Assembly: GCF_024199795.1 (NCBI RefSeq)
Contig: NZ_JANADK010000001.1
Span: 2,294,001-2,358,000, forward strand
Source of the DNA: Bradyrhizobium sp. CCGB01
GTDB taxonomy: Bacteria > Pseudomonadota > Alphaproteobacteria > Rhizobiales > Xanthobacteraceae
Direction: 5' to 3'
DNA length: 64,000 nucleotides
Below, piece after piece: positions 1 to 10,273 of this stretch. The notes beneath the pieces are model-generated. The model was not told the DNA's origin and did no database searches. It saw nothing but the letters and a program-made list of their open reading frames with translations. The translations under genes and the position numbers were made by a program. Each line of letters opens with the position of its first letter. Within the stretch, counting starts at the first letter, position 1.

Positions 1-1
1 C

Positions 2-478
2 ACCCGCAAGATCACGCGCGGCGTCGCGCGCATCGAGGTCGGGCTCGAGGACACGCTTTATCTCGGCAATCTCTCGGCCAAGCGCGACTGGGGCCATGCG
101 CGCGACTATGTCGAGGGCATGCACATGATCCTCCAGGCCGACACGCCCGACGACTTCGTGCTCGCCACCGGCGAGATGCGCTCGGTACGCGAGATGGTCG
201 AGCTGTCCTTTGCGCATGTCGGCCGCCGCATCGAATGGCGCGGGATGGGCGTCGAGGAGACCGGCGTCGATGCGAAGAGCGGCAAGACGGTGGTGAGGAT
301 CGATCCGACCTATTTCCGTCCGACCGAGGTCGATCTCCTCGTCGGCGATGCCAGCAAGGCGCGGGACAAGCTCGGCTGGAAGCCGAAGCGCAGCTTTGCC
401 GAGCTCGTCGCGGAGATGATGGCCAGCGATCTGGCGGAGGCAAAACGGGACGCCGGCCGTGGCAAGCGCAGCGTTTGA
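2..478 (+). CDS. gmd: GDP-mannose 4,6-dehydratase, C-terminal part (cut by window edge)
   Basis: The open frame enters from the left edge, so only the last 158 codons are present. Gmd converts GDP-mannose to GDP-4-keto-6-deoxymannose in the cytoplasm, the first step to GDP-L-fucose. The segment [20 protein letters not shown] near the start is the typical Gmd C-terminal block, and [22 protein letters not shown] follows nearer the end, also as in the family. The stop lies 20 bases inside the next gene, which encodes the following enzyme of the pathway, so the two are translationally coupled. The first part of the gene, with the Rossmann motif and the catalytic residues, lies outside the window. 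Confidence 0.93.
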   Translation, partial: TRKITRGVARIEVGLEDTLYLGNLSAKRDWGHARDYVEGMHMILQADTPDDFVLATGEMRSVREMVELSFAHVGRRIEWRGMGVEETGVDAKSGKTVVRIDPTYFRPTEVDLLVGDASKARDKLGWKPKRSFAELVAEMMASDLAEAKRDAGRGKRSV

Positions 479-1400
479 GCTGAGCGGCAAGACCGTCTAC
501 GTCGCCGGCCATCGCGGCATGGTCGGCAGCGCGATTGCGCGTCGGCTGGCGCGGGAGGACGTGCAGCTCGTCACGGTCGACCGGCGCGAGCTCGATCTGT
601 GCAACCAGGCCGCCGTGTTCGACTGGTTCGCGACAACGCGGCCGCAGGTGATCTTCCTCGCCGCCGCCAAGGTCGGCGGCATCGTCGCCAACGACACGCT
701 GCGCGCCGAGTTCATCTACGACAACATCGCGATCGCGGCGAACGTGATCCAGGCGGCGCATCGGAACGGCGCCGAGAAGCTGATGTTCCTGGGCTCGTCC
801 TGCATCTATCCAAAACTGGCGCCGCAGCCGCTGCGCGAGGATTCGGTGCTGACCGGCCCGCTGGAGCCGACCAACGAGCCTTATGCCATTGCCAAGATCG
901 CCGGCATCAAGATGGCGGAGGCCTATCGCAGCCAGTATGGCAGCGACTTCATCAGCGTGATGCCGACCAATCTCTATGGCCCCGGCGACAATTATCATCC
1001 GGAACTGAGCCACGTCGTCGCCGCGCTGATCCGCCGCTTCCACGAGGCGAAGGTCGCGGGCGCGCAGCGTGTCGCGGTGTGGGGCACCGGCACGCCGCGG
1101 CGCGAGTTCCTCTATGTCGACGACATGGCGGATGCCTGCGTACACCTGATGAAGACCTATTCCGGCGCCGGCCTCGTCAACATCGGCACCGGCGAGGACA
1201 TCACCATCGCCGAGTTCGCGCGTGTCGTGGCTGACATCGTCGGCTACCGCGGCGAGATCGGCTTCGACACCTCGCGCCCCGACGGCACGCCGCGCAAGCT
1301 GCTCGACGTCAGCCGCCTCACAAAGCTCGGCTGGCGCGCCACGACCTCGCTCGAGGACGGCTTGAAGCGCGCTTACGAAGCGTACCTGTCGCATACGTAG
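459..1400 (+). CDS. fcl: GDP-L-fucose synthase (GDP-4-keto-6-deoxymannose epimerase/reductase)
   Basis: A 313-residue short-chain dehydrogenase-type enzyme that epimerises and reduces the Gmd product to GDP-L-fucose with NADPH. Visible features are the nucleotide-binding motif GHRGMVGSA near residue 17, the SSCIYP block near residue 110, and the catalytic Tyr-x3-Lys pair (YAIAK, Tyr about 142). Length matches the family. The start is a GTG overlapping the end of gmd by 20 bases; no better start lies nearby, as family proteins begin close to the GHRGMVG motif. The product probably feeds fucose into lipopolysaccharide, exopolysaccharide or Nod-factor decoration; which of these cannot be told from the sequence. 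Confidence 0.94.
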   Translation: MASAAFELSGKTVYVAGHRGMVGSAIARRLAREDVQLVTVDRRELDLCNQAAVFDWFATTRPQVIFLAAAKVGGIVANDTLRAEFIYDNIAIAANVIQAAHRNGAEKLMFLGSSCIYPKLAPQPLREDSVLTGPLEPTNEPYAIAKIAGIKMAEAYRSQYGSDFISVMPTNLYGPGDNYHPELSHVVAALIRRFHEAKVAGAQRVAVWGTGTPRREFLYVDDMADACVHLMKTYSGAGLVNIGTGEDITIAEFARVVADIVGYRGEIGFDTSRPDGTPRKLLDVSRLTKLGWRATTSLEDGLKRAYEAYLSHT

Positions 1401-1576
1401 AATGCAGCCACTGCATGTCGCGTATTTCAGGAGTCATCCGCAACGCCTGTCACGCGCGGCGGTTAAGGTTTATTCGGTACGCGACGCAACCTGCCCTAAT
1501 GTTGGGCGTGCGGCCGGATAGAGAAATGGTCTAGGGTGTTCGGTGGAACATCCGTCTTCAACGGAAAGAGTTTTTC

Positions 1577-2890
1577 ATGCGAATCGCGATGATCGGAACG
1601 GGCTATGTGGGACTGGTGTCCGGAGCCTGCTTTGCGGATTTCGGTCACGACGTCACCTGCGTCGACAAGGACGAGAAGAAGATCGCAGCGCTCCATCGCG
1701 GCGAGATCCCGATCTACGAGCCCGGCCTCGACGAGCTGGTCGCGACCAATGTGAAGGCGAAGCGGCTCGACTTCACCACCGACCTGTCGAAGCCGGTCGC
1801 GGACGCCGACGCCGTCTTCATCGCGGTCGGCACGCCGTCGCGCCGCGGTGACGGCCACGCCGACCTGTCCTATGTCTACGCCGCCGCGAAAGAGATCGCG
1901 CAGTCGCTGTCGGGCTTCACCGTGGTCGTGACCAAGTCGACCGTCCCGGTCGGCACCGGCGACGAGGTCGAGCGCATCATCCGCGAGGCCAATCCGTCGG
2001 CCGATGTCGTCGTCGCCTCGAACCCCGAATTCCTGCGCGAGGGCGCGGCGATCCGCGACTTCAAATATCCCGATCGCATCGTGGTCGGCACCTCCGACGA
2101 GCGCGGCCGCAAGGTGATGGGCGACGTCTATCGCCCGCTGTCGCTGAACCAGGCACCGCTGATGTTCACCGCGCGCCGCACTGCCGAGATGATCAAATAC
2201 GCCGCGAACGCGTTCCTCGCGACCAAGATCACCTTCATCAACGAGATCGCGGATCTCTCCGAAAAGGTCGGCGCCAACGTCCAGGAGGTCGCGCGCGGCA
2301 TTGGCCTCGACAACCGCATCGGCACCAAGTTCCTGCATGCCGGTCCGGGCTTCGGCGGCTCGTGCTTCCCGAAGGACACCAAGGCGCTGATCAAGATCGC
2401 GCAGGACTACGACGTCTCGCTGCGCATCGTCGAATCCGTGCTGGCGGTCAACGAGAACCGCAAGCGCGCGATGGCGCGCAAGGTCGGCCAGGCGCTCGGC
2501 GGTAGCTTGCGCGGCAAGACCATCGCCGTGCTCGGCCTCACCTTCAAGCCCGACACCGACGACATGCGCGATGCGCCGTCGATCCCGCTCGTCACCGGCC
2601 TGATCGACATGGGCGCGACGGTCAAGGCCTTCGATCCCGTCGGCATGGAGCAGGCCAAGGGCGAGCTGCCGAACATCATTTATTGCGAGGACGCCTATTC
2701 CTGCGCTGAAGGTGCCGATGCGCTCGTCATCGTCACCGAATGGGTGCAGTTCCGCGCGCTCGATCTTGACCGGCTGAAGACGACCATGACGCAGCCCATC
2801 GTCGTCGACCTCCGCAACATCTACCGTCCCGAAGACATGGAAGCCGCCGGCTTCGTCTATGAGAGCGTCGGGCGGTCGTCCCAGGCCTAG
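1577..2890 (+). CDS. ugd: UDP-glucose 6-dehydrogenase
   Basis: 437 residues, the usual length. It oxidises UDP-glucose to UDP-glucuronate with two NAD+, a cytoplasmic step supplying acidic sugars for surface polysaccharide. The N-terminal Rossmann motif is MIGTGYVGLVSG (residues 5-16), the catalytic cysteine lies in GPGFGGSCFPKDT (Cys about 263), and the C-terminal UDP-binding domain contains GLTFKPDTDDMRDAPS. A 176-base gap separates it from fcl, so it probably has its own promoter, although the sugar-nucleotide theme is shared. A gene for phosphoglucomutase, which supplies its precursor pathway, lies about 6 kb downstream. Confidence 0.96.
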   Translation: MRIAMIGTGYVGLVSGACFADFGHDVTCVDKDEKKIAALHRGEIPIYEPGLDELVATNVKAKRLDFTTDLSKPVADADAVFIAVGTPSRRGDGHADLSYVYAAAKEIAQSLSGFTVVVTKSTVPVGTGDEVERIIREANPSADVVVASNPEFLREGAAIRDFKYPDRIVVGTSDERGRKVMGDVYRPLSLNQAPLMFTARRTAEMIKYAANAFLATKITFINEIADLSEKVGANVQEVARGIGLDNRIGTKFLHAGPGFGGSCFPKDTKALIKIAQDYDVSLRIVESVLAVNENRKRAMARKVGQALGGSLRGKTIAVLGLTFKPDTDDMRDAPSIPLVTGLIDMGATVKAFDPVGMEQAKGELPNIIYCEDAYSCAEGADALVIVTEWVQFRALDLDRLKTTMTQPIVVDLRNIYRPEDMEAAGFVYESVGRSSQA

Positions 2891-2995
2891 CGCCGCGCCA
2901 GCGACGAGCTGATCTTCGCCCGTCTCATCGCGAGGCGAGCGAAATCGTTTCTGATGCGATATGATCCGGTCGCGGCTGCCGCCATGGAGATTGTC

Positions 2996-3880
2996 ATGAC
3001 CGACGACACGCACACGATCCGGAGCGGCGGGCTCGCCGCGACCATCAAGGCGCATGGCGCCGAGCTGTGCTCGCTGAAGGACGGCGGCGGCGTCGAATTC
3101 GTCTGGCAGGCGGGGCCGGCCTGGCCGCGCCACGCACCGCTGTTGTTTCCGATCGTCGGGCGTCTCGCCAATGACGAGCTGCGGCACCGGGGCAAGACGT
3201 ATCGGATGACCCAGCACGGCTTTGCGCGTGACAGCCGCTTTGCGTGGGGCGCGCGGGACGCGAGCCGCTGCACGCTGGTGCTCGAAGACAGCGAAGCAAC
3301 GCGGGCGCTCTATCCGTTCGCATTCCGGCTGACGGCTGCCTATACGATCGATGAATCCGGTCTCGATCTCTCGCTCACGATCGCCAATACCGGCAACGAG
3401 ACATTGCCGGCCTCGCTCGGCGGCCATCCCGCTTTCAACTGGCCGCTTCAGCCTGAAATGGCGAAGGAGAGCTACGCGCTGACCTTCGCGAACGCAGAGC
3501 CGTCTCCCGTCCGCCGTCTCGACGGCGGCTTGCTGCGCGCGGCAGCGGAGCCAAGTCCCGTTAACGGCACGGTGTTGCCCTTGACCGAACGCCTCTTCGC
3601 CGACGACGCGATCATCTTCGACAAAGTCGAGAGCCGTTCCGCGCGTTACGCCGCTACGCAGGGCACCGGAGCTTGGCTGAAGATGTCATGGCGCGGCTTT
3701 CGCGAGCTCGGTGTCTGGTCGAAGCCGTCGGGCGCGCCGTTTCTGTGCATCGAGCCCTGGCGCGGCTATGCCAGTCCCGCCGGCTTCGACGGCGAATTCA
3801 GCGACAAGCCGGGCCTGATGCACATCGCACCTGGTGCGGAGGAGCAGTTGTCGTACCGGATCGAGGTCGGGTCGTCCTGA
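2996..3880 (+). CDS. Aldose 1-epimerase family protein
   Basis: A protein of about 294 residues of the galactose-mutarotase-like fold (COG2017 type, close to the LacX / YeaD-like branch). Family-typical stretches are LFPIVGRLANDE, the YRMTQHGFARDSRF block with its conserved His, and GGHPAFNWP. These proteins interconvert the anomers of aldoses or sugar phosphates; the substrate is not predictable here. Upstream in-frame ATGs exist at 2954 and 2984, but GGAGA at 2986-2990 sits five bases before the ATG at 2996, which is therefore the preferred start. The neighbouring sugar-nucleotide genes fit a carbohydrate role but prove nothing. Confidence 0.85.
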   Translation: MTDDTHTIRSGGLAATIKAHGAELCSLKDGGGVEFVWQAGPAWPRHAPLLFPIVGRLANDELRHRGKTYRMTQHGFARDSRFAWGARDASRCTLVLEDSEATRALYPFAFRLTAAYTIDESGLDLSLTIANTGNETLPASLGGHPAFNWPLQPEMAKESYALTFANAEPSPVRRLDGGLLRAAAEPSPVNGTVLPLTERLFADDAIIFDKVESRSARYAATQGTGAWLKMSWRGFRELGVWSKPSGAPFLCIEPWRGYASPAGFDGEFSDKPGLMHIAPGAEEQLSYRIEVGSS

Positions 3881-3898
3881 GGCCGGCCTCCGCGGCTC

Positions 3899-4747
3899 TC
3901 ACACCTCGATCCGCGTGAGGTCCTCGCCGAGCACGACGGGACCCGAATAGTCCTGCCTGACATCCGCGAGCAGCGCATTGAGCATGTTATCGTCGGTGCG
4001 GGGGCGGTGATGGGTCAGCGCGAGCTTCTTGACGCCCGCCTTGGCCGCGACCTTGCCGACGGTGTCGCCGCAGGCGATCGTGTATTTCGCCAGCCGGCGG
4101 AAGTGGTCGTTGTTGATCTCCGGGGTTGCGAGGAAGCAGACCTGGACCAGCAGGTCGGCTCCCTCAGCCAGCCGCTCGAGACCGGGGCAGGGGACCGTGT
4201 CGCCGGAGATCGCAATGACCTTGCCTTCCGCTTCGAAGCGGTAGCCGAGACACATCCAGCGTGCGAGGAACGCCGGCGACATGTCGAGGCCGTCACCATG
4301 CGAGACGAGCTCGGCGCTGATCTTCCAGCGGCCGGTGTCGAGAACGGGGCCGGGAATGATGTCCGTCGCCGCCACCGGCTTCCAGCCGCCAAAAGTCGGC
4401 TCGCCCTGATCGCGCCAGGCGATGTCCTTGTCGTAGACCTGCGTGACCAGCGTGTTGACGAGCCGCTCGGTATCGGGCGGCCCATAGATGCGCAGCTCGT
4501 CCTTGCGCCCATACATCCAAGAATTCAGCATTACATCGTAGAGGTCGCCGATGTGGTCGAAGTGGTGATGGGTGAGAAAGACGGTGTTGATGGCGCTGAG
4601 CGGTACGCCGGCCTTGCTCAGCTGCACCGTGACGCCGCGGCCGGCGTCGAACAGGATGTTCTCCTCGCCGAGCCTGATCAGCGTGGTCGTCGCCATGCGG
4701 CGCGGGTCCGGACGCGGGCCGCCTGTGCCGAGCAGGATGACTTCCAT
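3899..4747 (-). CDS. MBL-fold metallo-hydrolase, RNase Z/arylsulfatase-like
   Basis: 282 residues of metallo-beta-lactamase fold. The zinc-binding HxHxDH motif is complete (THHHFDH; His60, His62, Asp64, His65), a second metal-site Asp/His pattern lies around SGDTVPCPGL, and a late conserved His is in LALTHHRP. The N-terminus MEVILLGTGGPRPDP is typical of the RNase Z-like subgroup. The lack of obvious tRNA-processing exosite features and the length suggest a small-molecule hydrolase rather than tRNase Z. It converges with the epimerase gene, with only 18 bases between their ends. Confidence 0.85.
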   Translation of the reverse strand: MEVILLGTGGPRPDPRRMATTTLIRLGEENILFDAGRGVTVQLSKAGVPLSAINTVFLTHHHFDHIGDLYDVMLNSWMYGRKDELRIYGPPDTERLVNTLVTQVYDKDIAWRDQGEPTFGGWKPVAATDIIPGPVLDTGRWKISAELVSHGDGLDMSPAFLARWMCLGYRFEAEGKVIAISGDTVPCPGLERLAEGADLLVQVCFLATPEINNDHFRRLAKYTIACGDTVGKVAAKAGVKKLALTHHRPRTDDNMLNALLADVRQDYSGPVVLGEDLTRIEV

Positions 4748-4842
4748 GGGCCTACTCCAGCGTGCAGATTTCGGCGCGTAGAGTAGATTCGAAGGCCCGG
4801 GCTAGGCAAGCCGCGTCAGGGTCAGGCTGCGGCAGCAGGGCC

Positions 4843-6048
4843 TTAATGCATGCTCGTCGCCGTGGCGGCGACGGTCGGCCGGATGGTCGAACGGCCCGAT
4901 CCCGCCGACGTCAGGCGATGCGCGAGGTCCTGCGCATGCCGTTCGATCAGATGCCACGTCGCGCGCGCGACGAGGTAGCTGAGCGCGGCGGTGACGGCAT
5001 AGGCGATCAGCAGCGAGACCAGCCCGTCCGCCAGCGGCCAGACCTGGCGCAGGCCGTAGATCACCGCGAAGTGCGACAAATACATCGAGTAGGAATTGCG
5101 GCCGAGCGCCTCGATCGGCTGGAAGCGGATCGCAAGCTTGATGCAGCCGGCAACCAGCGCGCCGAGCACGAGGTTGATCATCAGATAGTTGAATTCGTGC
5201 GAACCGGTCGCGCGGTCGGCGATGAAGGACAGCGCGATGAAGACCGCGAAGATCGCGGCGTCCGACTTCGCAAAGCCGTCGCGCAGCGAGAAGAACAGCG
5301 CGCATCCCACGAGGAAGACAGGCAACTGGTTCAGGAAGCTGAGGTGCAGCGCATTCCAGACGAAGGTCTCGTGGCCGGGTCCGTAATAGGCCGAGAACAG
5401 CGCGAAGGCGAACGGCTTGAACAGGCAGACATTGACGAGATGCAGCACGATCGCGAGCGCGAGATAGAGATGGCGTCGCGACCCGAACGCCGTGATCACG
5501 AACGGGAAGACGAGATAGAAAATCATCTCCGCCGCGATCGACCAGTCGCCCGGCACGACGCTGTTGATGCTGTCCGGCCAGAAGCCGTGCAGGAACGTCG
5601 CCGTCAGGATCACCTGCAGCGGCCCGATGCCGTTGGGCGCGTTGTAGCTCGGACCCGTACCGTTGAGGAGGAGGTAGACCGGGATCGCGAGCCAGAACAG
5701 CGGCGCGATGCGCAGGAAGCGCCGGATGTAGAATTTGCGCGTCGGGCTGGTTTCGGTGCGCTGCGTCCACATCAGGCACATCGTCATGGCGCTGACGAAG
5801 TAGAACACGTTGACGCCGGTCCAGCCGCACATGAAGGCGTAGTCGACGGCGTGGATATTTGACGGAAAGGATTGCGAAACGTGGATCGCCATCACGCCGA
5901 CGATGGCGAGGCCGCGCAGCACGTCGAGCGTGTGCGAGCGGCCGAAGGGCGTTACGCCCTGGTCGGTTCGTCCGGCAGCCAACCGGGCCTGCCCATGCAT
6001 CGCGCCTGCTCCGTGGTTTCGCATTTGCAATCGGGACCATAGAGGCAC
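4843..6048 (-). CDS. Acyltransferase 3 family integral membrane protein
   Basis: About 385-401 residues with roughly ten hydrophobic segments, typical of the acyltransferase-3 (OafA/NodX/OpgC-like) family that O-acylates sugars of surface polysaccharides at the inner membrane. The N-terminal LDVLRGLAIVGVMAIHVSQ block contains the conserved Arg and the His proposed as catalytic in the family. A second ATG at 6000 (MHGQARL) has GGAG eight bases upstream and is a good alternative start. Given gmd, fcl and ugd nearby, modification of LPS or exopolysaccharide is plausible but inferred. Confidence 0.87.
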   Translation of the reverse strand: MPLWSRLQMRNHGAGAMHGQARLAAGRTDQGVTPFGRSHTLDVLRGLAIVGVMAIHVSQSFPSNIHAVDYAFMCGWTGVNVFYFVSAMTMCLMWTQRTETSPTRKFYIRRFLRIAPLFWLAIPVYLLLNGTGPSYNAPNGIGPLQVILTATFLHGFWPDSINSVVPGDWSIAAEMIFYLVFPFVITAFGSRRHLYLALAIVLHLVNVCLFKPFAFALFSAYYGPGHETFVWNALHLSFLNQLPVFLVGCALFFSLRDGFAKSDAAIFAVFIALSFIADRATGSHEFNYLMINLVLGALVAGCIKLAIRFQPIEALGRNSYSMYLSHFAVIYGLRQVWPLADGLVSLLIAYAVTAALSYLVARATWHLIERHAQDLAHRLTSAGSGRSTIRPTVAATATSMH

Positions 6049-6295
6049 GGCCGGATTTTCCGTAGCCGAAGACTCTCTTTACGTTAACCAGCGGTTGAGT
6101 CCGGAACCGAATGTGCGGGATCGGGGGTGCCGAGGGGCCCGGCCGGCGCTCGCCCGGACCACGCCAGCATGATGATGCGCGCGATGAGAATTGTGGGCCA
6201 ATTCATACTTAATGTGCCAAGATCATGACCAATATTGTTCGGGCTGCACAACACGCCTAGTATCCGGCAGGCAATTTCGGGGGCTCGAATAAGTC

Positions 6296-7111
6296 GTGAA
6301 TGTACGTTCACATGACGGTGCGCTGCGCGACGACTTGGGTTTTCAAGCCGGCCCGCAAGCACACAGGATATCCAACAACGTGTCTGATTCCGCGCGTCAG
6401 GAAGCAAGGCCTGCCGGCCGCGAGCGGCTGATCGTCGTCGAAGACGATCCCGTGACGCGGACGATGCTGGTCGGCTATTTCAACGAGAACAATTTCGACG
6501 TGGTCGGCGCCGGCTCCTGCGCGGAATGCCGCCAGGCGCTGCGCTCGCGCACCGATCTCGTTTTTCTCGACGTGCAGTTGCCAGATGGCGACGGCTTCGA
6601 GCTCGCCAAGGAGATCCAGGCGACCAGCAATGCGGGCATCATCTTCGTGACGCGCCGCGACACCGACGTCGATCGCATCCTCGGCCTCGAGATCGCCGGC
6701 GACCATTACGTGACCAAGCCGATCAATCTGCGCGACCTGCTCGCGCGCGCGCGCAGCGTGCTGCGGCGGCGCTCGATCGACCGCAAGGCGGCGCGCAACC
6801 ACAATTCGATCGCCTTCGGCGACTGGATCATCGACCTGACGCGGCGCGAGCTGCTCGGCAGCGACGGCAAGCCGGTGGCTTTGACGCGCGCCGAGTTCGA
6901 TCTGCTGGCGGCGCTGGTCGGCGCCGACGGCCGGCCGCTCAGCCGCGACTATCTGATCGAGGTCGTCAGCAACCGCCAGGCCGAGGTCGACATCCGCACG
7001 GTCGATGCGCTGGTGGCGCGGCTGCGCCGCAAGCTCGTCGGCAGCGGCACGCCCGTGATCGCGACCGTCACCGGCGTCGGCTACAAGCTCGCGCTCAGCG
7101 AACGGCTCTAG
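6296..7111 (+). CDS. OmpR/TorR-type response regulator
   Basis: A receiver domain followed by an OmpR-type winged helix. Acidic pocket residues occur in IVVEDDPVTR, the phosphoacceptor Asp in FLDVQLPDGDGFEL (Asp about 92 from this GTG, 64 from the shorter form), and the conserved Lys in YVTKPINLRDL. The DNA-binding domain ends with the usual VDALVARLRRKL and GVGYKL blocks. A GTG at 6380 would give a 243-residue protein of more standard size, and the first 28 residues look unstructured, so 6380 may be the true start. No histidine kinase gene is adjacent, so it is an orphan in this window and its partner and targets are unknown. Confidence 0.93.
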   Translation: MNVRSHDGALRDDLGFQAGPQAHRISNNVSDSARQEARPAGRERLIVVEDDPVTRTMLVGYFNENNFDVVGAGSCAECRQALRSRTDLVFLDVQLPDGDGFELAKEIQATSNAGIIFVTRRDTDVDRILGLEIAGDHYVTKPINLRDLLARARSVLRRRSIDRKAARNHNSIAFGDWIIDLTRRELLGSDGKPVALTRAEFDLLAALVGADGRPLSRDYLIEVVSNRQAEVDIRTVDALVARLRRKLVGSGTPVIATVTGVGYKLALSERL

Positions 7112-7144
7112 CCCCATCGTTCGAAGATCCGATCGCCCTCGCGC

Positions 7145-8323
7145 CTATCGCGCGCGGGCGCTATGGTCCGTCGATGCCCTTTGCGCGGCCCCGGCCAGCC
7201 GGTCATCGACCGCATACAGCGTGCAGGTCGGCGACCATTTCATGCAGGCGCCAAGCGAGTCGCGCCGGGCGTCGTCGACCGTGGTGCGCCCCGAGCGCCA
7301 GCCGTAACCGCCGTTCGGCGACACCGCAAAAGCCTTGTGCGGCATGGTGCTGGCGAGATAGCGCGAGAATTCGGCGCGCGCGGCCTCGTTGAGCTGGCTC
7401 GGCGGCGGCAGTGGATCGGGCGGGCTCAACATGTCGTGGCCGAGCCCGCGCTCGCGCAGGAAGGCGTCGAGATACGGCGTCCATTGCGGCCGGCCCACCA
7501 CCGAATAGAGATAGTGGCCGTCGTCGCCGTAGGGCGGCGCCGCGATGAATTTCGCGTTACCGCCGTTGCCGCGAAATCCGCCATAGAGGCGGCGCGCGAG
7601 ATCGGGACCGAAGAATGAATCGTTGCTCGCATAGACCCACAGCATCGGCACGCGTGACGTCTTGCCGAAGGTGGCAAATGCCTGCGCCAGCCCATCCTCA
7701 TTGCAGACGTCGTCGTCATCCCGCGAGCCGCGGCCGCCGGCAAAGCTGATCGCGGCGACGAGACCTGCGGGCGCCTGCGCGGTCAGGGCGACGGTGGCGA
7801 GCCCGCCGGCGGAATGGCCGGCCGCGATCATGCCCGATGTCGTGACGTCGGCCCTGCGTCCCATGGCGTCGATCGCCGCGCGCAAGTCCGCGACAGCGAC
7901 CGCCGCCGCCGGCAGATAGGCGGCATTCGCGCAACCACCGACGCTGTCGACGCGCCCGCCGGGCGAGGTGCCATAGCCGCGCCGCATCACGATCAGCGCG
8001 GCAAAACCGCGCCGGGCGTATTCCAGCGCGATGCCATAATATTTATGCGCCGACATGGTCGCGCGGTCCTCGAACTTGCGCGGCGAGCCGTGGCTGAGCA
8101 GCGCGAGCGGATAGCGCTTCGTTCCGGCCGGCCGGACCAGAAAGGCCTCCAGCCCCTGCGGCCCGGCCTCCGTCATCGGAATGCGCAGGTCTTCCGTGTA
8201 GAACTCCGCGGCCATCGCATTGGGCGCGATGCCGGCCGTCGCAAGCCAGGCCATCAGAAGAACCAAGAGCCTGTGAAACAACGTCATGCCCCGACTCGAA
8301 AAAGCCCCGATCTGAAAGACCAT
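7145..8323 (-). CDS. Exported alpha/beta hydrolase, dienelactone-hydrolase-like
   Basis: 392 residues from the first ATG. The nucleophile elbow GHSAGG (about residue 170) and an LSHGSP oxyanion-type block mark an alpha/beta hydrolase. The N-terminus holds a signal peptide (MTLFHRLLVLLMAWLATAG then AMAAEF), and the ATG at 8287 that begins it directly is a likely alternative start. The substrate is unknown; the family includes acetyl-xylan-type esterases and lipoprotein-associated phospholipase-like proteins. It converges with the response regulator gene at 33 bases. Confidence 0.85.
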   Translation of the reverse strand: MVFQIGAFSSRGMTLFHRLLVLLMAWLATAGIAPNAMAAEFYTEDLRIPMTEAGPQGLEAFLVRPAGTKRYPLALLSHGSPRKFEDRATMSAHKYYGIALEYARRGFAALIVMRRGYGTSPGGRVDSVGGCANAAYLPAAAVAVADLRAAIDAMGRRADVTTSGMIAAGHSAGGLATVALTAQAPAGLVAAISFAGGRGSRDDDDVCNEDGLAQAFATFGKTSRVPMLWVYASNDSFFGPDLARRLYGGFRGNGGNAKFIAAPPYGDDGHYLYSVVGRPQWTPYLDAFLRERGLGHDMLSPPDPLPPPSQLNEAARAEFSRYLASTMPHKAFAVSPNGGYGWRSGRTTVDDARRDSLGACMKWSPTCTLYAVDDRLAGAAQRASTDHSARAR

Positions 8324-8433
8324 AGCATGATCTCAGGAACGGCCAGCCCGTCGCGCGTGTTGTGCTCTTGGCGGGGGGCTGCCCGATGCTATGCTGCTCC
8401 GCAATCTCTGGACGACAGGACGAGGATATTTCA

Positions 8434-10080
8434 GTGGCTGATGTTCATCCCGCGGCGGGCAAGCTTGTCTCGCCGGACGCGCTCACCAACGTTCCGCGGC
8501 TGGTGACGGCCTATTTCGCCGGCAAGCCCGATGTCGGCGATCCCGCGCAGCGGGTGGCGTTCGGCACCTCCGGCCATCGCGGCACCTCGTTCAAGAACAG
8601 CTTCAACGAGGGCCACATCCTCGCGACCACGCAGGCAATTTGCGACTACCGGCGGGAAAAGGGCCTGACCGGCCCGCTCTTCATCGGCATCGACACCCAT
8701 GCGCTGGCCGAGCCGGCGCTGGTCAGCGCCATCGAGGTGTTCGCGGCCAACGGCGTCGACATCATGATCGACAAGGACGGCGGCTACACGCCGACGCCGG
8801 TGATCTCGCACGCGATCCTGACCTACAACAAGGGCCGCAGTAGCGGCCTTGCGGACGGCGTCGTCGTGACGCCCTCGCACAATCCCCCCGAAGACGGCGG
8901 CTACAAATACAATCCGCCGCATGGCGGGCCGGCCGACACCGATGCGACCTCCGTGATCGAGAAGCGCGCCAATGCCTATCTCGCCGACGGCCTGAAGGAT
9001 GTGAAGCGCATCGATTATGCCAAGGCACGCAAATCATCGAACGTCCACGCCTACGACTTCATCACGCCCTACGTCGCCGATCTCGGCAATGTCGTCGATC
9101 TCGATCTCGTCAAATCCGCCGGCATCAATATCGGCATCGATCCGCTCGGCGGCGCCGCCGTGCATTACTGGCATCCGATCATCGAGCGTTACGGCCTGAA
9201 GGCCACCGTCGTGAACGAGGCGATCGACCCGACCTTCCGTTTCATGACGGTGGACTGGGACGGCAAGATCCGCATGGATTGCTCTTCGCCTTACGCGATG
9301 GCGAGCCTGATCGCGATGCGCGACCGCTTCGACGTCGCCTTTGCCAACGACACCGATGCCGACCGCCACGGCATCGTGACGCGGAGCAACGGATTGATGA
9401 ATCCGAACCATTATCTTGCGACCGCGATCGCCTATCTGTTCGCGCACCGCCCGGACTGGGGCAAGGATGCCGCGATCGGCAAGACCGTGGTGTCGAGCTC
9501 GATCATCGACCGCGTCGCCAAGAAGCTCGGCCGCAAGCTGGTCGAGACGCCGGTCGGCTTCAAATGGTTCGTCGACGGACTCGTCAGCGGCAGCTTCGGT
9601 TTCGGCGGCGAGGAGAGTGCAGGGGCCTCGTTCCTGCGCCGCGACGGCACGGTGTGGACCACCGACAAGGACGGCATCATCCTCGGCCTGCTCGCAGCCG
9701 AGATCATGGCGAAGACCGGCCGCGATCCCAGCCAGTTCTTCAATGATCTCACCGCCGAGCTCGGCGTGCCCCACTACGCGCGCATCGACGTCGCGGCCAC
9801 GACGCCGCAGAAGAACATCCTGAAATCCGTCACGCCCGAGCAGCTCGGCCTGAAGGATCTCGCCGGCGATCCGGTTCGCTCAACCCTGAGCAAGGCGCCG
9901 GGCAACGGCCAGCCGTTCGGTGGCATCAAGGTCGAAACCGATTTCGGCTGGTTTGCCGCAAGGCCCTCCGGGACGGAGGATGTCTACAAGATCTACGCCG
10001 AGAGTTTTCGGAGCACCGAGCATCTGAAGCGGATTCAGGAAGAGGCCCAGGCCGGGCTGGCGAGGGTTTTCGGGGCGTAA
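8434..10080 (+). CDS. pgm: Phosphoglucomutase, alpha-D-glucose phosphate-specific
   Basis: 548 residues from a GTG start. It interconverts glucose-1-phosphate and glucose-6-phosphate in the cytoplasm, linking central metabolism to UDP-glucose, glycogen and surface glycans. The active-site phosphoserine loop is [19 protein letters not shown], the metal-binding loop is NDTDADRHG, the sugar-binding loop is GGEESAG, and the phosphate-binding loop is [17 protein letters not shown] at 8422-8426 precedes the GTG at 8434 by eight bases. The frame is open further upstream (ATG at 8362), but that extension is unlike the family and lacks a ribosome site. Confidence 0.95.
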   Translation: MADVHPAAGKLVSPDALTNVPRLVTAYFAGKPDVGDPAQRVAFGTSGHRGTSFKNSFNEGHILATTQAICDYRREKGLTGPLFIGIDTHALAEPALVSAIEVFAANGVDIMIDKDGGYTPTPVISHAILTYNKGRSSGLADGVVVTPSHNPPEDGGYKYNPPHGGPADTDATSVIEKRANAYLADGLKDVKRIDYAKARKSSNVHAYDFITPYVADLGNVVDLDLVKSAGINIGIDPLGGAAVHYWHPIIERYGLKATVVNEAIDPTFRFMTVDWDGKIRMDCSSPYAMASLIAMRDRFDVAFANDTDADRHGIVTRSNGLMNPNHYLATAIAYLFAHRPDWGKDAAIGKTVVSSSIIDRVAKKLGRKLVETPVGFKWFVDGLVSGSFGFGGEESAGASFLRRDGTVWTTDKDGIILGLLAAEIMAKTGRDPSQFFNDLTAELGVPHYARIDVAATTPQKNILKSVTPEQLGLKDLAGDPVRSTLSKAPGNGQPFGGIKVETDFGWFAARPSGTEDVYKIYAESFRSTEHLKRIQEEAQAGLARVFGA

Positions 10081-10156
10081 GGCGTCGAGGCAAGCGCCTC
10101 TTCTCAGACTGGTCCTGCAAGGGAGGGCTCGGGGAGGGCTAGCCGTATCCTGAGCT

Positions 10157-10260
10157 GTCATCACCCGCGAAAGCGGGTGATCCAGTACTCCGCGGCCCTG
10201 CTTGTGTGAACCCAATGTCTGCCGCGGCGTACTGGATTCCCCGCCTTCGCGGGGAATGAC
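10157..10260. repeat. Dispersed palindromic repeat, family A, copy 1
   Basis: About 104 bases of symmetric architecture. It starts GTCAT, then a CCCGC-GCGGG type hairpin, then CCAGTACTCCGCGGC, a short centre, the mirror GCCGCGGCGTACTGG, a second hairpin and ATGAC. The same layout recurs at 16947-17048. It fills much of the 305-base gap between pgm and the oxygenase gene. The two hairpins could also act as transcription terminators for pgm. No coding sequence is seen in it. Confidence 0.85.
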
Positions 10261-10273
10261 CTGCGGTTAGGTT

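Noticed and set aside
12..1394. Long frame on the minus strand across gmd and fcl
   Set aside because: It is a mirror of the third-position GC pattern of the real plus-strand genes, Arg/Ala/Gly-rich and without any family motif.
10157..10260. CRISPR-like direct repeats
   Set aside because: The repeated words are inverted arms of a single palindromic element, with no regular spacers or cas genes.
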